From positions 4,464,001-4,528,000 of the forward strand of contig NC_044278.2 in NCBI RefSeq assembly GCF_004027225.2: a stretch of 64,000 nucleotides of DNA. Direction: 5' to 3'. The notes under the pieces were generated by a model that did no database searches, was not told where the DNA came from, and was given only the letters and a program-made list of their open reading frames with translations. This DNA is from Strigops habroptila. Taxonomy: Eukaryota; Chordata; Aves; Psittaciformes; Psittacidae. Made by a program: the position numbers and the translations under genes. This document shows, one piece after another, positions 24,981-33,505 of this stretch (positions within the stretch are counted from its first letter, which is position 1; each line of letters opens with the position of its first letter).

Positions 24981-26195
24981 GAATCGTAGAATGAGCTAGG
25001 TTGGAAAAAACCCTTCAGATCATCATTCCAACCTTTATCTCAGGACTGACTGCCAAGTCCACCACTAAACCATGTCACTGAGGGCCTTATCCACACGGTT
25101 TTTGAACACTTCCAGGGATGCGACTCCACCACTTTCCCAGGAAGCCTCTTCCAATGCCCGACTATCCTTTCAGAGAAGAAATTGTTCCTAATATCCAATC
25201 TAAACCTCCTCTGGTGCAGCTCGAGGCCATTTCCTCTTGTCCTGTCACTTGTTACTTGGGAGAAGAGACCAGCCACCTCCTCTCTCCATCCTTCTTTCAG
25301 GTTGTTGTAGAGAGCGATAAGGTCCGCCCTGAGCCTTCTCCTCTCCAGACTTAACTACTCCAGTTCCCTCCTAACACTTGTGCTCCAGGCCCTTCACCAG
25401 CTCCATTGCCCTTCTGTGGCCCCACTCCAGCACCTCAATGTCTCTCTTGTAGTGAGGGGCGCAGAACTGAACCGAGGATTCGAGGTGCGGCCTCACCAGT
25501 GCCCAGTACAGGGGGACAATCACTGCCCTGGCCCTGCTGCCACACTATTGCTTATACCAGCCAAGATGCTGGTGGCCTTGGCTGCCTGGCACAAGCTGTC
25601 TTATGTTAAGTGGCCATCAATCAGCACCCCCAGGTCCTTTTCCACCAACTAGCTTTCCAGCTGCTCTTCCCAAGACATGGGGTTGTTGTGACCCAGCTGC
25701 AGGACCCAGCACTTTGCCTTGTTGAACTTCATACCATTGGCCACAGCCCATTGTCCAGATCCCCCTCTAGAGCCTTGTTGTCCTCCAGCAGATAAACACT
25801 CCCAGTCAACTTGCTGCTATCCGCTAATTTACTGAAGATGCACTCAATTCCCTCTTCCAGATCATTGATAAAGATATCAAACAACACTGGCCCTAATACT
25901 GAGCCCCAAGGGACACTACTAGTGACCAGTCACCGACTAGATGTAACACCATTTATCACCGCTCTGCCAGCCAGCCAGTTTTTAACCCAGTGAAGAGTAC
26001 ACCTATCCAGGCCATAAGCAGCCAGTTTCTCCAGGAGAGTGCTGTGGGAGACAGTGTCGAATGTTTTACTAAAGTCCAGATAGACAATGTCTACAGCCTT
26101 TCCCTCAACAACCAGGCAGATCACCTTGTCATAGAAGGAGGTTGGGTTGGTCAAGCAGGACCAGCCCTTCATAAACCCGAAGGAAGGTAACACCT
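24981..26195 (-). mobile_element. CR1 LINE, 5'-truncated, about 1.2 kb
   Basis: A CR1 retrotransposon lies on the minus strand. Its 3' terminus is at the left edge, where GAATCGTAGAATGAGCTAGG is a mutated terminal octamer region. Reading leftward on the minus strand it runs from the middle of the ORF2 reverse transcriptase, through the C-terminal ORF2 region, to the 3' UTR. The latter includes typical CR1 wording such as GTCTGGAGAGGAGAAGGCTC, CTCTCTACAACAACCTGAAAG and TGGACTTGGCAG. The 5' end fades at about 26175-26195, a usual 5' truncation. No target-site duplication is evident. It looks younger than the copy at 60 kb because the wording is easy to follow, but its coding part is dead. Confidence 0.95.
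25760..26193 (-). pseudogene. CR1 ORF2 reverse transcriptase remnant
   Basis: Translated from the minus strand, this part of ORF2 reads KGWSCLTNPTSFYDKV, then VDIVYLDFSKTFDTVSHSTL (the RT block with the first catalytic aspartate), [31 protein letters not shown] and [11 protein letters not shown]1 RTs have FADDTKL at the last position, so the second catalytic aspartate is replaced by serine (codons at 25816-25824). An in-frame TGA (25930-25932) sits where CR1 normally has tryptophan, between VTSS and PVTS-like residues. RT copies RNA into DNA at the target site in intact elements. This copy cannot do so: the upstream RT, the endonuclease and ORF1 are missing, and the frame is broken. Confidence 0.93.
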
Positions 26196-26199
26196 AGGA

Positions 26200-28730
26200 C
26201 ACAGGTGGGCCTTGGGGACAACATTAGGGCCCAGCCTACAAAAAAATCCATCCATTTCTTTTTTTAAAACATGAGAAGAGAGTTTCAGCTGGCCATAATT
26301 TGAGAAGGTGGGGTGGTTTTTTTTAGGAAATACGTTTAGTAGCTGTGGACTTCTGTGGAAGTCAGAACTTCTCTGTCATCTACTGTGTAGACTTCGCTGT
26401 TCCTTCAAACCCAGGGTAAGGGTGTTCTAAAGTGATTTTAAGACTCCATCTTCTTTTGTAAGAGTTATGGAACAGAAATGATGTAATAACCCACTTATCA
26501 GCTAAAATCTTGCTAATACCGATAGGTGTTAAATAAACATTATATGCTTTCTTCTGATTTTCTACCATTGCAGTTTTGAACTTCCAATTTGATGTGTTCA
26601 GCCAAAAGAGGGCATTTAGAAAGCAAATGAACCAGCAGTGGATACTTGTGAAAACCAGTCATGTTTCAGAAAGTCATTGCACAGATATTTGGGGAGGTGG
26701 GAATTTCATTTTCGAGCACAGGTCCCTAGGCAGCTTCCTGCACAATCTGGCATTGTCAGAGAGCAAAAAGAGATTTTAGGGGCTCACAAAATTGCTACAT
26801 TTCTTTAGTCATAGAAGCATCCACAAATCAACAAAAACATGGCATTTACAAGCACCCTACCACCTTCTGCAGCGCTGTCAATGTTAGCGTAGAAGGCAGA
26901 AGTGAACTTGTTAACCCTTACAAAATTGGACAGAAATGGCTTTCTAACAGAAATTTGCAACATGTAAGGAAATAAGCAGATACACTTCTAAAACTACAGC
27001 ACAGTGGGGTTTTGTTCCTTCCTCTTTTTAATTATCCTTTTTATTGCCTGAATTAAATTTTAACAAGTAATTTAGTAGAGCATTATGGTATTTTCTTCAT
27101 TACTGAATTATGATCCTATCAACAGTGTTACATTTGTTATTATTGTTATTACTATTATTATTATTCTATTCCTTTATCTTCATGACCACATATTGCAGCT
27201 TCTGGAAAAACAAGTGGATGCTGGCACTACAGCACCAGCAAAATATATGCATGGAAGTATGACTAATATTTAAACATATTCACCTCTGTTCCACGTAACA
27301 CTTGAATATCATTTGCTTTTCTACTTTATGTGCTAATTTTATTTCCATCCACTGATAATTTAGAATTGTTTTCTACTCACATTATTAAACTAATTCTGAA
27401 TTTGGCAATGGGTGTCTTAGATCACCTGCGTTCTCACTTTATGGTTTCACTGACCCTGCCTACAATATCAATGTATTTCCTAGGAAGGAGTGTAAAATAT
27501 TTACTTGTAAACTCACTTAGCATCTTTTGAGAAAGGAAAGAAAGTAAAAATTGCTCATGCCACATAAGAATGTTACCAAGGATGTTGCTGTAGGTGGAAA
27601 GCAACACAGAGGACAGACTGAAACCACTAAAAAGCAGAACTTAACATCAGAACTGGAGTTAGTTTTGAAAAAGTGTTTTTCTGTCTCCTCCTATCAGAAA
27701 ATAGTTACCAAGCAACACTGTAGATATCGGTAATGCAGGCAGATCTATTCAAGTAAAAAAATATTCAAACCATTGTCATTATCAGGGCGGCTGTGTTATT
27801 GCTGGATGCATAACATTTGGTATCCGGACATTTTCATATTCTACTCCTTCAGCAAAAATCTGCTTTGCCTGAAGAAGGTGCCCTTAGTGTTACTTCTGTT
27901 AGATTAAGTTTGCAGGGATATGCCACCATCTGTTGTAGTTCCACCTGTATTTTGCTGGGCTTATACAGTAGCCGATGCCAACCACTGAAGGGCAAATAGA
28001 TGGTGAGTGTACACACAGTATGTGTGAGAAGAAGCAAAGGAATAGCTTTTTCCTGAGAAGACTTTTGCAATGATTGGCATGGGATTTCAGCAAAAGCCTT
28101 TGTGTTGAATTGTTCAATTATTCCTCAGGAAATAAATAAGGATTAGATCCAGAATTATTTTGGAAAACTAGAGTAGGCAGTAAAATTGCTGAAAGCATGT
28201 TTTGCAAGCTGGCTGCAGTATGGAAAAGTGTCATGTTACAGAGCCAAGGATTGCTATTCCCTTGCTATGTGGCTTTGGGTAGATGCACCTAGGATGTTGT
28301 TCCAGGTTGGGTCAAACTTGGGGAAAATTATAGCCTTTCAGGTTGGTGGCAAGAAGCTCTAGAGCTCCTGAAATCAGACAGCTGAAAAAGTGTCATCTCC
28401 AAACCCCAGAAAGTAGTCCTTCTCTCTATTTGATTCGAAGATGTGTGCATTTGGAACCCCACTGGTCAGAACAACAGACTTTCAATACTGTATTGAGCTG
28501 GAGTGTGTAGGTGACACACAAGGACTCACTGTAGGCAGACAGCGACGATTGTTCTAGCACAACTCAAGGAAAGGTCTAGCCCAAGGAAAGACCCTGCGAG
28601 ACCCTTTCAGAAAGGAAATTCGGTTCTGATAGCAATGGAAGGAGTATATGTTTTTCAATTTCTCATGGAGCGGTAGAAAGGAAGACTTTGACTGCTCTTG
28701 AGAAGGAGCACAATTATCTACAAGTTACCT
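26200..28730. other. Non-coding unique sequence between CR1 copies
   Basis: No recognised gene. There is an (ATT)n microsatellite at 27137-27166. A faint MIR-like phrase (CTTGCTATGTGGCTTTGGGTAGAT, about 28260-28283) is too short to call. Open frames here are all under 75 codons. Confidence 0.5.
27137..27166. repeat. Imperfect (ATT)n microsatellite
   Basis: About 30 bp of TTATTATTGTTATTACTATT followed by ATTATTATTCT, a short trinucleotide repeat with two interruptions. Confidence 0.85.
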
Positions 28731-28940
28731 GGTGTCATCGTCAAATTCTCCTGAGTGAAACAGACAGTAACACCCTGCTTCTTTTTCTTGTCTGCTTGGG
28801 CCAAGTGGGGAAATGGTTCCGAGACCTGTGACGGAAGATAAAGTGGCAAGAATTCGGGGAAGAGCTATTGCCGAGGTGAGTAGCTCCGGAGAAGACGCCT
28901 TCAGCATCTGAGCGTGGGAAAATCACAACATCCAGGAGTC

Positions 28941-29230
28941 TCGCTCCTGAACGGCCATAGCCGCGAAGGGAACTTAACAGAACCTTGCCCAGGAGCCGGG
29001 AAAGGCTCATAGGGGGCGGCTCCAGGAAGGACGGCACCGCCCCGAGCGAGTAAAACACCGCCCGGAGAGCGCGGTCCATCAGCCGAAGCGCGGCGCGGCA
29101 CTTGGAGCAGGCGGGACGAGCGGGCAGGTGAGCGCGATGGTGAGCACCCGCCTCGGGGCTGGGTCCCGGCCTGGGAGGTCAGCGCTGGCTACCCCGGCGG
29201 TGATGAGTGTCGCCACCCGGAAGGCGCGGA
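28941..29230 (+). promoter_or_regulatory. CpG island at CR1 5' end, putative LINE promoter
   Basis: I count roughly 34 CpG dinucleotides in 290 bases, in a GC-rich stretch with several GCGCGG and CCGCCC-type boxes. Elsewhere CpGs are sparse. The island covers the sequence before the CR1 ORF1 start codon (29137) and its first codons. CR1 subfamilies are known to have differing 5' UTRs, and LINE 5' UTRs carry internal promoters. A strong splice-donor match, CAG|GTGAGC, sits at 29127/29128. Keeping so many CpGs while the downstream ORFs decayed suggests germline hypomethylation or a fairly recent insertion. Promoter activity is inferred. Confidence 0.6.
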
Positions 29231-30240
29231 TGAAAGGGGAGGCTGCAGTGCAGACCTCAGATTGCAGAAAGTGCCTCCACATGCCTCTGGAGGCAGGGGT
29301 GAACAGCGGACCGGGCTGTACACGGTGCGCCCTGATGGAGGGCCTCCTGCAGCAGGAGGCTGAGCTGTGGGACGCAGTCAAGAGACTGAGGGACGTTAGG
29401 GAAGCTGAGAGGGAGCTGGACTGGGGGCTCCAAGCCCAAACTGCAGGGAACCTGCAGGCCACCGTGTAGAGGCCATAAGCATTACCCCTAGCACAAATGG
29501 AAAGGAAGGAGGGCATTAATCCAAGGGAGTAGGAACTTGTCACCAAAAATAATAAAAAAAAAACCACAACAAAAAGACAAGGAAGAGGACAAAGAAAAGC
29601 AAGGGGCTTCATCCAAAGCCTAATGTCCCTACCCAGGACAGCTTTGCAGCTCTGCAGGGGGCTAATGGAGGAACAACTAGTTGCTGCATCAATACAGACA
29701 ATAACTACCAGTGCATCCAAGAAAAAGTGACTGTTAATAATAGTACGAGACTCTACTTTGAAAGGCACAGAGGCACCCATCTATCGGCCTGACCTGCTCT
29801 TGAGGGAGGCGTGTTGCCTGCCAGAGGCTCAGATCAGGGATGTTACTGAGAGGCTGCCTGGTCTCCTAAGTCCTACTGACAACTACCCGCTCCTAGTGGT
29901 ACATGCAGGTGCCAGTAATATAGACAGCAGTAGTCTGGGAAGCATTAAGGAGGACTACAGAGCCCTGGGAAAGGTGGTCAGGGGCTCTGGGGCTCAGATA
30001 GCTTTTTCATTGATCCTCCAGGTCAAAGGGGAGGACCTTGAAAAGGCCAGGCAGATTTGACAGGTTAATAAAAGGTTAGAACTGTGGTGTTGTAGTCAGA
30101 GGTTTGGTTACTTAGGCCACAGGACTTGCTCTGGGAAGCCAGGTCTACTAGAGGCTGATGGGTCCTGTTTGACAAAGAAGGGGAAGAGCTGCTTTGGTCA
30201 GAGACTTGTTGCCAGGCTGGTGAAGGCAGCTTTAAACTAG
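29137..30240 (+). pseudogene. CR1 ORF1 relic (zinc-binding plus SGNH-esterase regions)
   Basis: From the ATG at 29137 to a terminal TAG at 30238 one frame can be followed for about 367 codons with no frameshift, broken by five stops (TAG 29467, TAA 29476, TAG 29530, TGA 29728, TGA 30058). The N-terminal part has paired cysteines C43-x2-C46 and C61-x2-C64 followed by a charged, probably coiled region (LRDVREAERELD), as in CR1 ORF1. The second half matches the CR1 esterase: LLIIVRDSTLKGTEAPIYRP, YPLLVVHAGASN, then LEADGSCLTKKGKS and a C-terminal VARLVKAALN. The nucleophile serine of the GDS block remains, but its glycine is arginine, the GTND-type block reads GASN, and the DGxH histidine is cysteine. 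The esterase would be inactive even without the stops. At least two TGA stops fit CGA-to-TGA decay. Confidence 0.9.
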
Positions 30241-30362
30241 ATGTGTTGCAGGTGGGGGGCACTGATCCAGCCAAACCCTACCAGTCGGATGCCAGCACCC
30301 GTAATGAATGCTTGGAGTGATGCAGAGCTCTAGCCAATGAGTTGGCTTTATTTGGAGTGTAG

Positions 30363-30548
30363 CTTAGATGCCTCTACAGAAACACTTATAGTATGGGGAA
30401 TAAACAAGAGAAATTAGAGATGTGTGCACATCTACAGAGATATGATATCACTGGCATAACGGAAACATGGTGGGATGGCTCCTATGGCTGGAGTGTTGGA
30501 ATGGAAGATTATAGGCTCTTTATGAAAGACAGGCTGGACAGACGGATG
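30363..30548 (+). pseudogene. CR1 ORF2 endonuclease N-terminus remnant
   Basis: The frame starting after a TAG at 30360 reads LRCLYRNTYSMGNKQEKLEM, then RYDITGITETWWDGSYGWSV and MEDYRLFMKDRLDRR before a TAG at 30549. This is the start of the APE-type endonuclease of CR1 ORF2: the SMGNKQEEL block with the N-terminal asparagine and the ITETWW block with the catalytic glutamate (codon 30462-30464). The glutamate is kept, but the rest of the endonuclease is not recognisable beyond about 30660. It lies about 120 bp after the ORF1 stop, the usual CR1 arrangement. The upstream TAG fits a TGG-to-TAG change. Confidence 0.9.
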
Positions 30549-30659
30549 TAGATATTTATGCCAGTGACTGGCTGGAGAGTATAGAACAGGTACTGTGGCC
30601 TGAGTATGGGTAATGAGCCAACTGAGAGTTTGGGGCATCTCATTTCTAGATGGCATCTG

Positions 30660-32380
30660 ACTATAAAACAGTCAATACCTGGAGCAAGTTAAAATGTCTT
30701 GAGCTTAGGCTGAATCAGCAAGTTGTAACTGTCAGCTTCTGTGAGCAGTTCTGGGGCTGGCAGTCATGAAAGGCCAGGGGAGACAGGAGGGGAGTCTGCT
30801 TTCGCTTTTGTCAGTCTCCTGGTTCAAGTAAAACAAATGAAGCAGCCAGGAGTACTCTACTCGCCTCAGTAACGCAAAAAGCAGAAAACAGCAACAGCCA
30901 GCAGGGAAGCAATACTTGTTTTCTAGCTCCTCTCCTGCAAGGACAAAGGAAGCTGGGGAAGCCAGCAACCTCTCTGTTCCCTTTTTAAATCTGGGCTGAA
31001 GGAGATGCATCCATTTTAACATGCAGCTCTGAGAACATCTTTTCAAATGATAGTGACATCTTTCTTTCTCAATGTAAATGCTTCTAAGGACCACAGTTTA
31101 GATCCTCAAGGGACGCATGCTGTGGGCAATTAAAAGGTTCTGATAAACATAAAGGCAATCTTTTATCACAGCCATCTCTTGTCACAGGCAGTGGTAAGAG
31201 TATCCCTCTTACAGGATGATAAACATGCTAAGCTGATGGCTACAATTTTTAAAAGCAAACTCTGTGACAGAAAGCCACACTGCCCATCTTACTTTGTGAA
31301 GATATTATATGCTGTATGTGCCTGAACTTCTGTCTGTGCCTATCTTTTTATACTGTAGAGAGAAAATTATTTGTTACAGTATTTGTACCCAATTTAATTT
31401 AAGATGAGGAATCAGTGAGTAGGAGGAGAGGGTGGAGGGAGGGAGGGGGGCAGGACCTGCTCCATTTACAGCTCTTAAAAATAGCATGTGAAGCCAGAAA
31501 CTCATACAAAACTGAACTAGCCATCATCCACACGCAATACATTTCCAAACAGAGGATATCTATAGTACTTCCCAATTATGTTCAGTTCACTGCAGCAGGT
31601 GACCCCAATTTCTTTGAAAAATCTTTATAACAGTTCTTTTCAGAAAACCTGCATGGGGTGCTGAGAATAAAAGTCAAGGCCATAGAGTTTCTCTTACTTG
31701 AGCTTCCTTCAAATGAAAGTGTGTGTATTACATGACCAGGGAGAGAGCTGGAGGACAAAGATGTGACACCTGCACACAGGCATTTAAAGCCAGTGGCAAG
31801 AGAAGTTGAAGATTATCAAAATGAAATTTGCAGACATCTGTTGTATTCACCACCTGAAGGGCCTATGCCCTGGCTCTATTTCTTTCTCTTCCTGCTCTCG
31901 TATCGCCTGTGGCTGCTGTGGGTTGGCCTTGTTCTTGGCGGCCTGGTGGGGTTGATGCTGTCGGGGAGCCTCAGCAGTGGAAATGTTGTCCTGGTGGCTG
32001 CTGCATGTGAAGGTATGTCATGGGCCCCTGGGCTCGGGAAACATCTGCAGCCCTGGTGTATCATCACATCCTATGGCTTTTCTCCTGAATGCTTTAGCTC
32101 CTGCCTGGCATGTCCATATAGTGGCCTGCACTATATGTAACCCTCTAGGCGTGTGCCTCCAAAGTAGCTCTGTGGTGTGAGGTCCTTCATGTAGATGGAG
32201 CTGTAATATGGCTGGAGGAGGGGAGACTTTTATTCTGTACTTGTCTTAGCACTTTTCTAGCTGTGCATTTGTGCCCTTGTTAAAAGAATGGGCTCACTGT
32301 AGTTTCACGGATGTTTTCAGAGCAATGTGGTATTGCTTAGTATGTATTTTAGTGGTGTTGGCATGCAAATGGTGCAGTGT
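30660..32380. other. Unrecognised sequence inside the probable CR1 relic
   Basis: No clear CR1 wording can be followed here, although the spacing suggests it once held the rest of the endonuclease and most of the RT. Alternatively it is host DNA between two CR1 pieces. It contains the G-rich motif at 31430-31450. Open frames of up to 125 codons (31763-32140 plus) resemble no family I know. Confidence 0.4.
31430..31450 (+). repeat. G-quadruplex motif
   Basis: Four runs of at least three G are separated by TGGA, A and A, ending in a six-G run, in a purine-rich stretch (about 31408-31453). This is a canonical short-loop G-quadruplex pattern on the plus strand. Confidence 0.8.
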
Positions 32381-32391
32381 AATACAGAGGG

Positions 32392-32870
32392 CACAAATGA
32401 AATTTGCTCATGACACCATGAGGAGGCACCAGTGTAAGGAGCATCAGGCTGTCATGGGGGGAGAACTGCATGACCTCAGGGGGAAAAATAATAGAAGTGG
32501 AATTAAATTTTATAGTACAGAGTGTAAATGGCCTTGGGCTTGGGGACTATTATCACTTTTTTGCTTTATGCTGGGAGCTCATTAGCTAGGGCTGACTGAT
32601 GCTGAGAAGGATCTGAGTGTGTTGGCCATGGGACAACTGAGAGTCACCAGAGCTGTGAAAAGGCAATGGCAATCCAAATGTGCCTCTGACAGGATATTTT
32701 CGGTAGAGATGAGGGAGAGTTCATGCCATTTTACAAGGTGCTGCTGAGACCTTATCTGCAATACTGTCTCCAGTTTTAATCAGCCATATCTAAGAAAAAT
32801 TAATTCAAATGGGAGCAGTTTGCAATGAAAGGCTAGGAGGTGTTTGAAAATGGAGAGAAAGAGGTTGAAA
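32392..32870 (+). pseudogene. CR1/L3-type ORF2 C-terminal remnant
   Basis: In one frame the sequence reads MKFAHDTM (32397-32420), a match to the CR1 RT active site KFADDT with the first aspartate changed to histidine. Further on, wording such as GATGCTGAGAAGGATCTGAG, TGTTGGCCATGGGACAACTG and AAAAGGCAATGGCAAT follows the CR1 LGV-MSQQ and KANAI region. LLRPYLQYCLQF (32741-32776, a different frame) matches the RPHLEYCVQF motif. The frame changes show indels. The divergence is higher than in the ORF1 part of the same putative element. Confidence 0.75.
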
Positions 32871-33459
32871 ATCATCATGCTGGAAGAAAATGTCAAACGG
32901 AGTTGGAATTTGTCTTATTCATTATTTCAGCTCCTTTTTTTTTTATTGCTTTAACACACTGGACATTTAAATGCTAGATAAACAAAATACAATTTGTTTT
33001 ACAACAGAGAATGTCTCCTCTATCAATTTGCAATAAAAAAAAAAATGTGTGTAGCTTTGTGCTAAAATGGCCAATTTAAATTGGATTCCAAAGTTATAGT
33101 TCAGCTATCAGCTTGAAGTTTGTTGAAACATGGACCTGAATATCTAAAATAATTTCCAGTGGCCTATAAATCACTTTATGGAATTTGGAAATGTGTACAG
33201 GAATGGCTCCCAAGCCAGCAGATGTTAATGAAAATATAAAATAAAGTAAAAAAAGGAGAATTTATGCATTTTCATAGCAGCCTTAATTCGTTGTTATACC
33301 TACTAGAATATATGCTATTTGTAAGCAACCATGATTTTACTTCATCATCCTGGTTAAACCACCACACTATTTCTGGCTAATTTATCCTCCTTTCATCCAT
33401 CCTTCCACGCAGATGCCATCTGTATGGAATGGCAGGCTTTGTGCTCTGTGTCCTGAAGC

Positions 33460-33505
33460 TGGAACAGGACATCTTTCCAATCTAAATGATTCTATGATTC
33501 TATGA
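33460..33505 (+). mobile_element. CR1 3' terminus
   Basis: CTTTCCAATCTAAATGATTC and the following TATGATTCTATGA (33473-33505) carry two copies of the avian CR1 terminal octamer on the plus strand. Only the last tens of bases are recognisable. It may be the true 3' end of the relic that starts near 28870, which would give about 4.6 kb, close to a full-length CR1. The intervening 32870-33460 does not read as CR1, so a separate tiny insertion is equally possible. Confidence 0.8.

Larger units (their letters stand above)
28870..32870 (+). mobile_element. CR1 LINE, near full-length relic
   Basis: CR1 parts appear in the correct order on the plus strand: a CpG-dense 5' region (about 28870-29136), a whole ORF1 relic (29137-30240), a spacer of about 120 bp, the N-terminus of the ORF2 endonuclease (30363-30548), and far downstream the RT active-site region (32400-32417) and the C-terminal region (to about 32870). 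The distance from the endonuclease start to the RT active site (about 2.0 kb) is close to that of an intact CR1, which suggests one insertion whose middle (30660-32380) has decayed. Most avian CR1 copies are short 3' stubs, so a copy with its 5' half is uncommon. The alternative is two separate CR1 pieces. The 3' terminus could be the octamer at 33487-33505. Confidence 0.7.

Noticed and set aside
25040..25795. Several open frames on both strands at 25.0-25.8 kb
   Set aside because: They lie in the 3' UTR and C-terminal part of the CR1 and do not follow its ORF2 frame.
28255..28290. MIR-like phrase CTTGCTATGTGGCTTTGGG
   Set aside because: Only about 25 bases resemble the MIR core, with no flanking support.
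29079..29780. 233-codon minus-strand open frame, the longest in the window
   Set aside because: It is exactly antisense to the CR1 ORF1 and CpG-rich 5' region, where low stop density is expected from GC content. The translation is low in information (Ser/Leu/Ala-rich) and matches nothing known.
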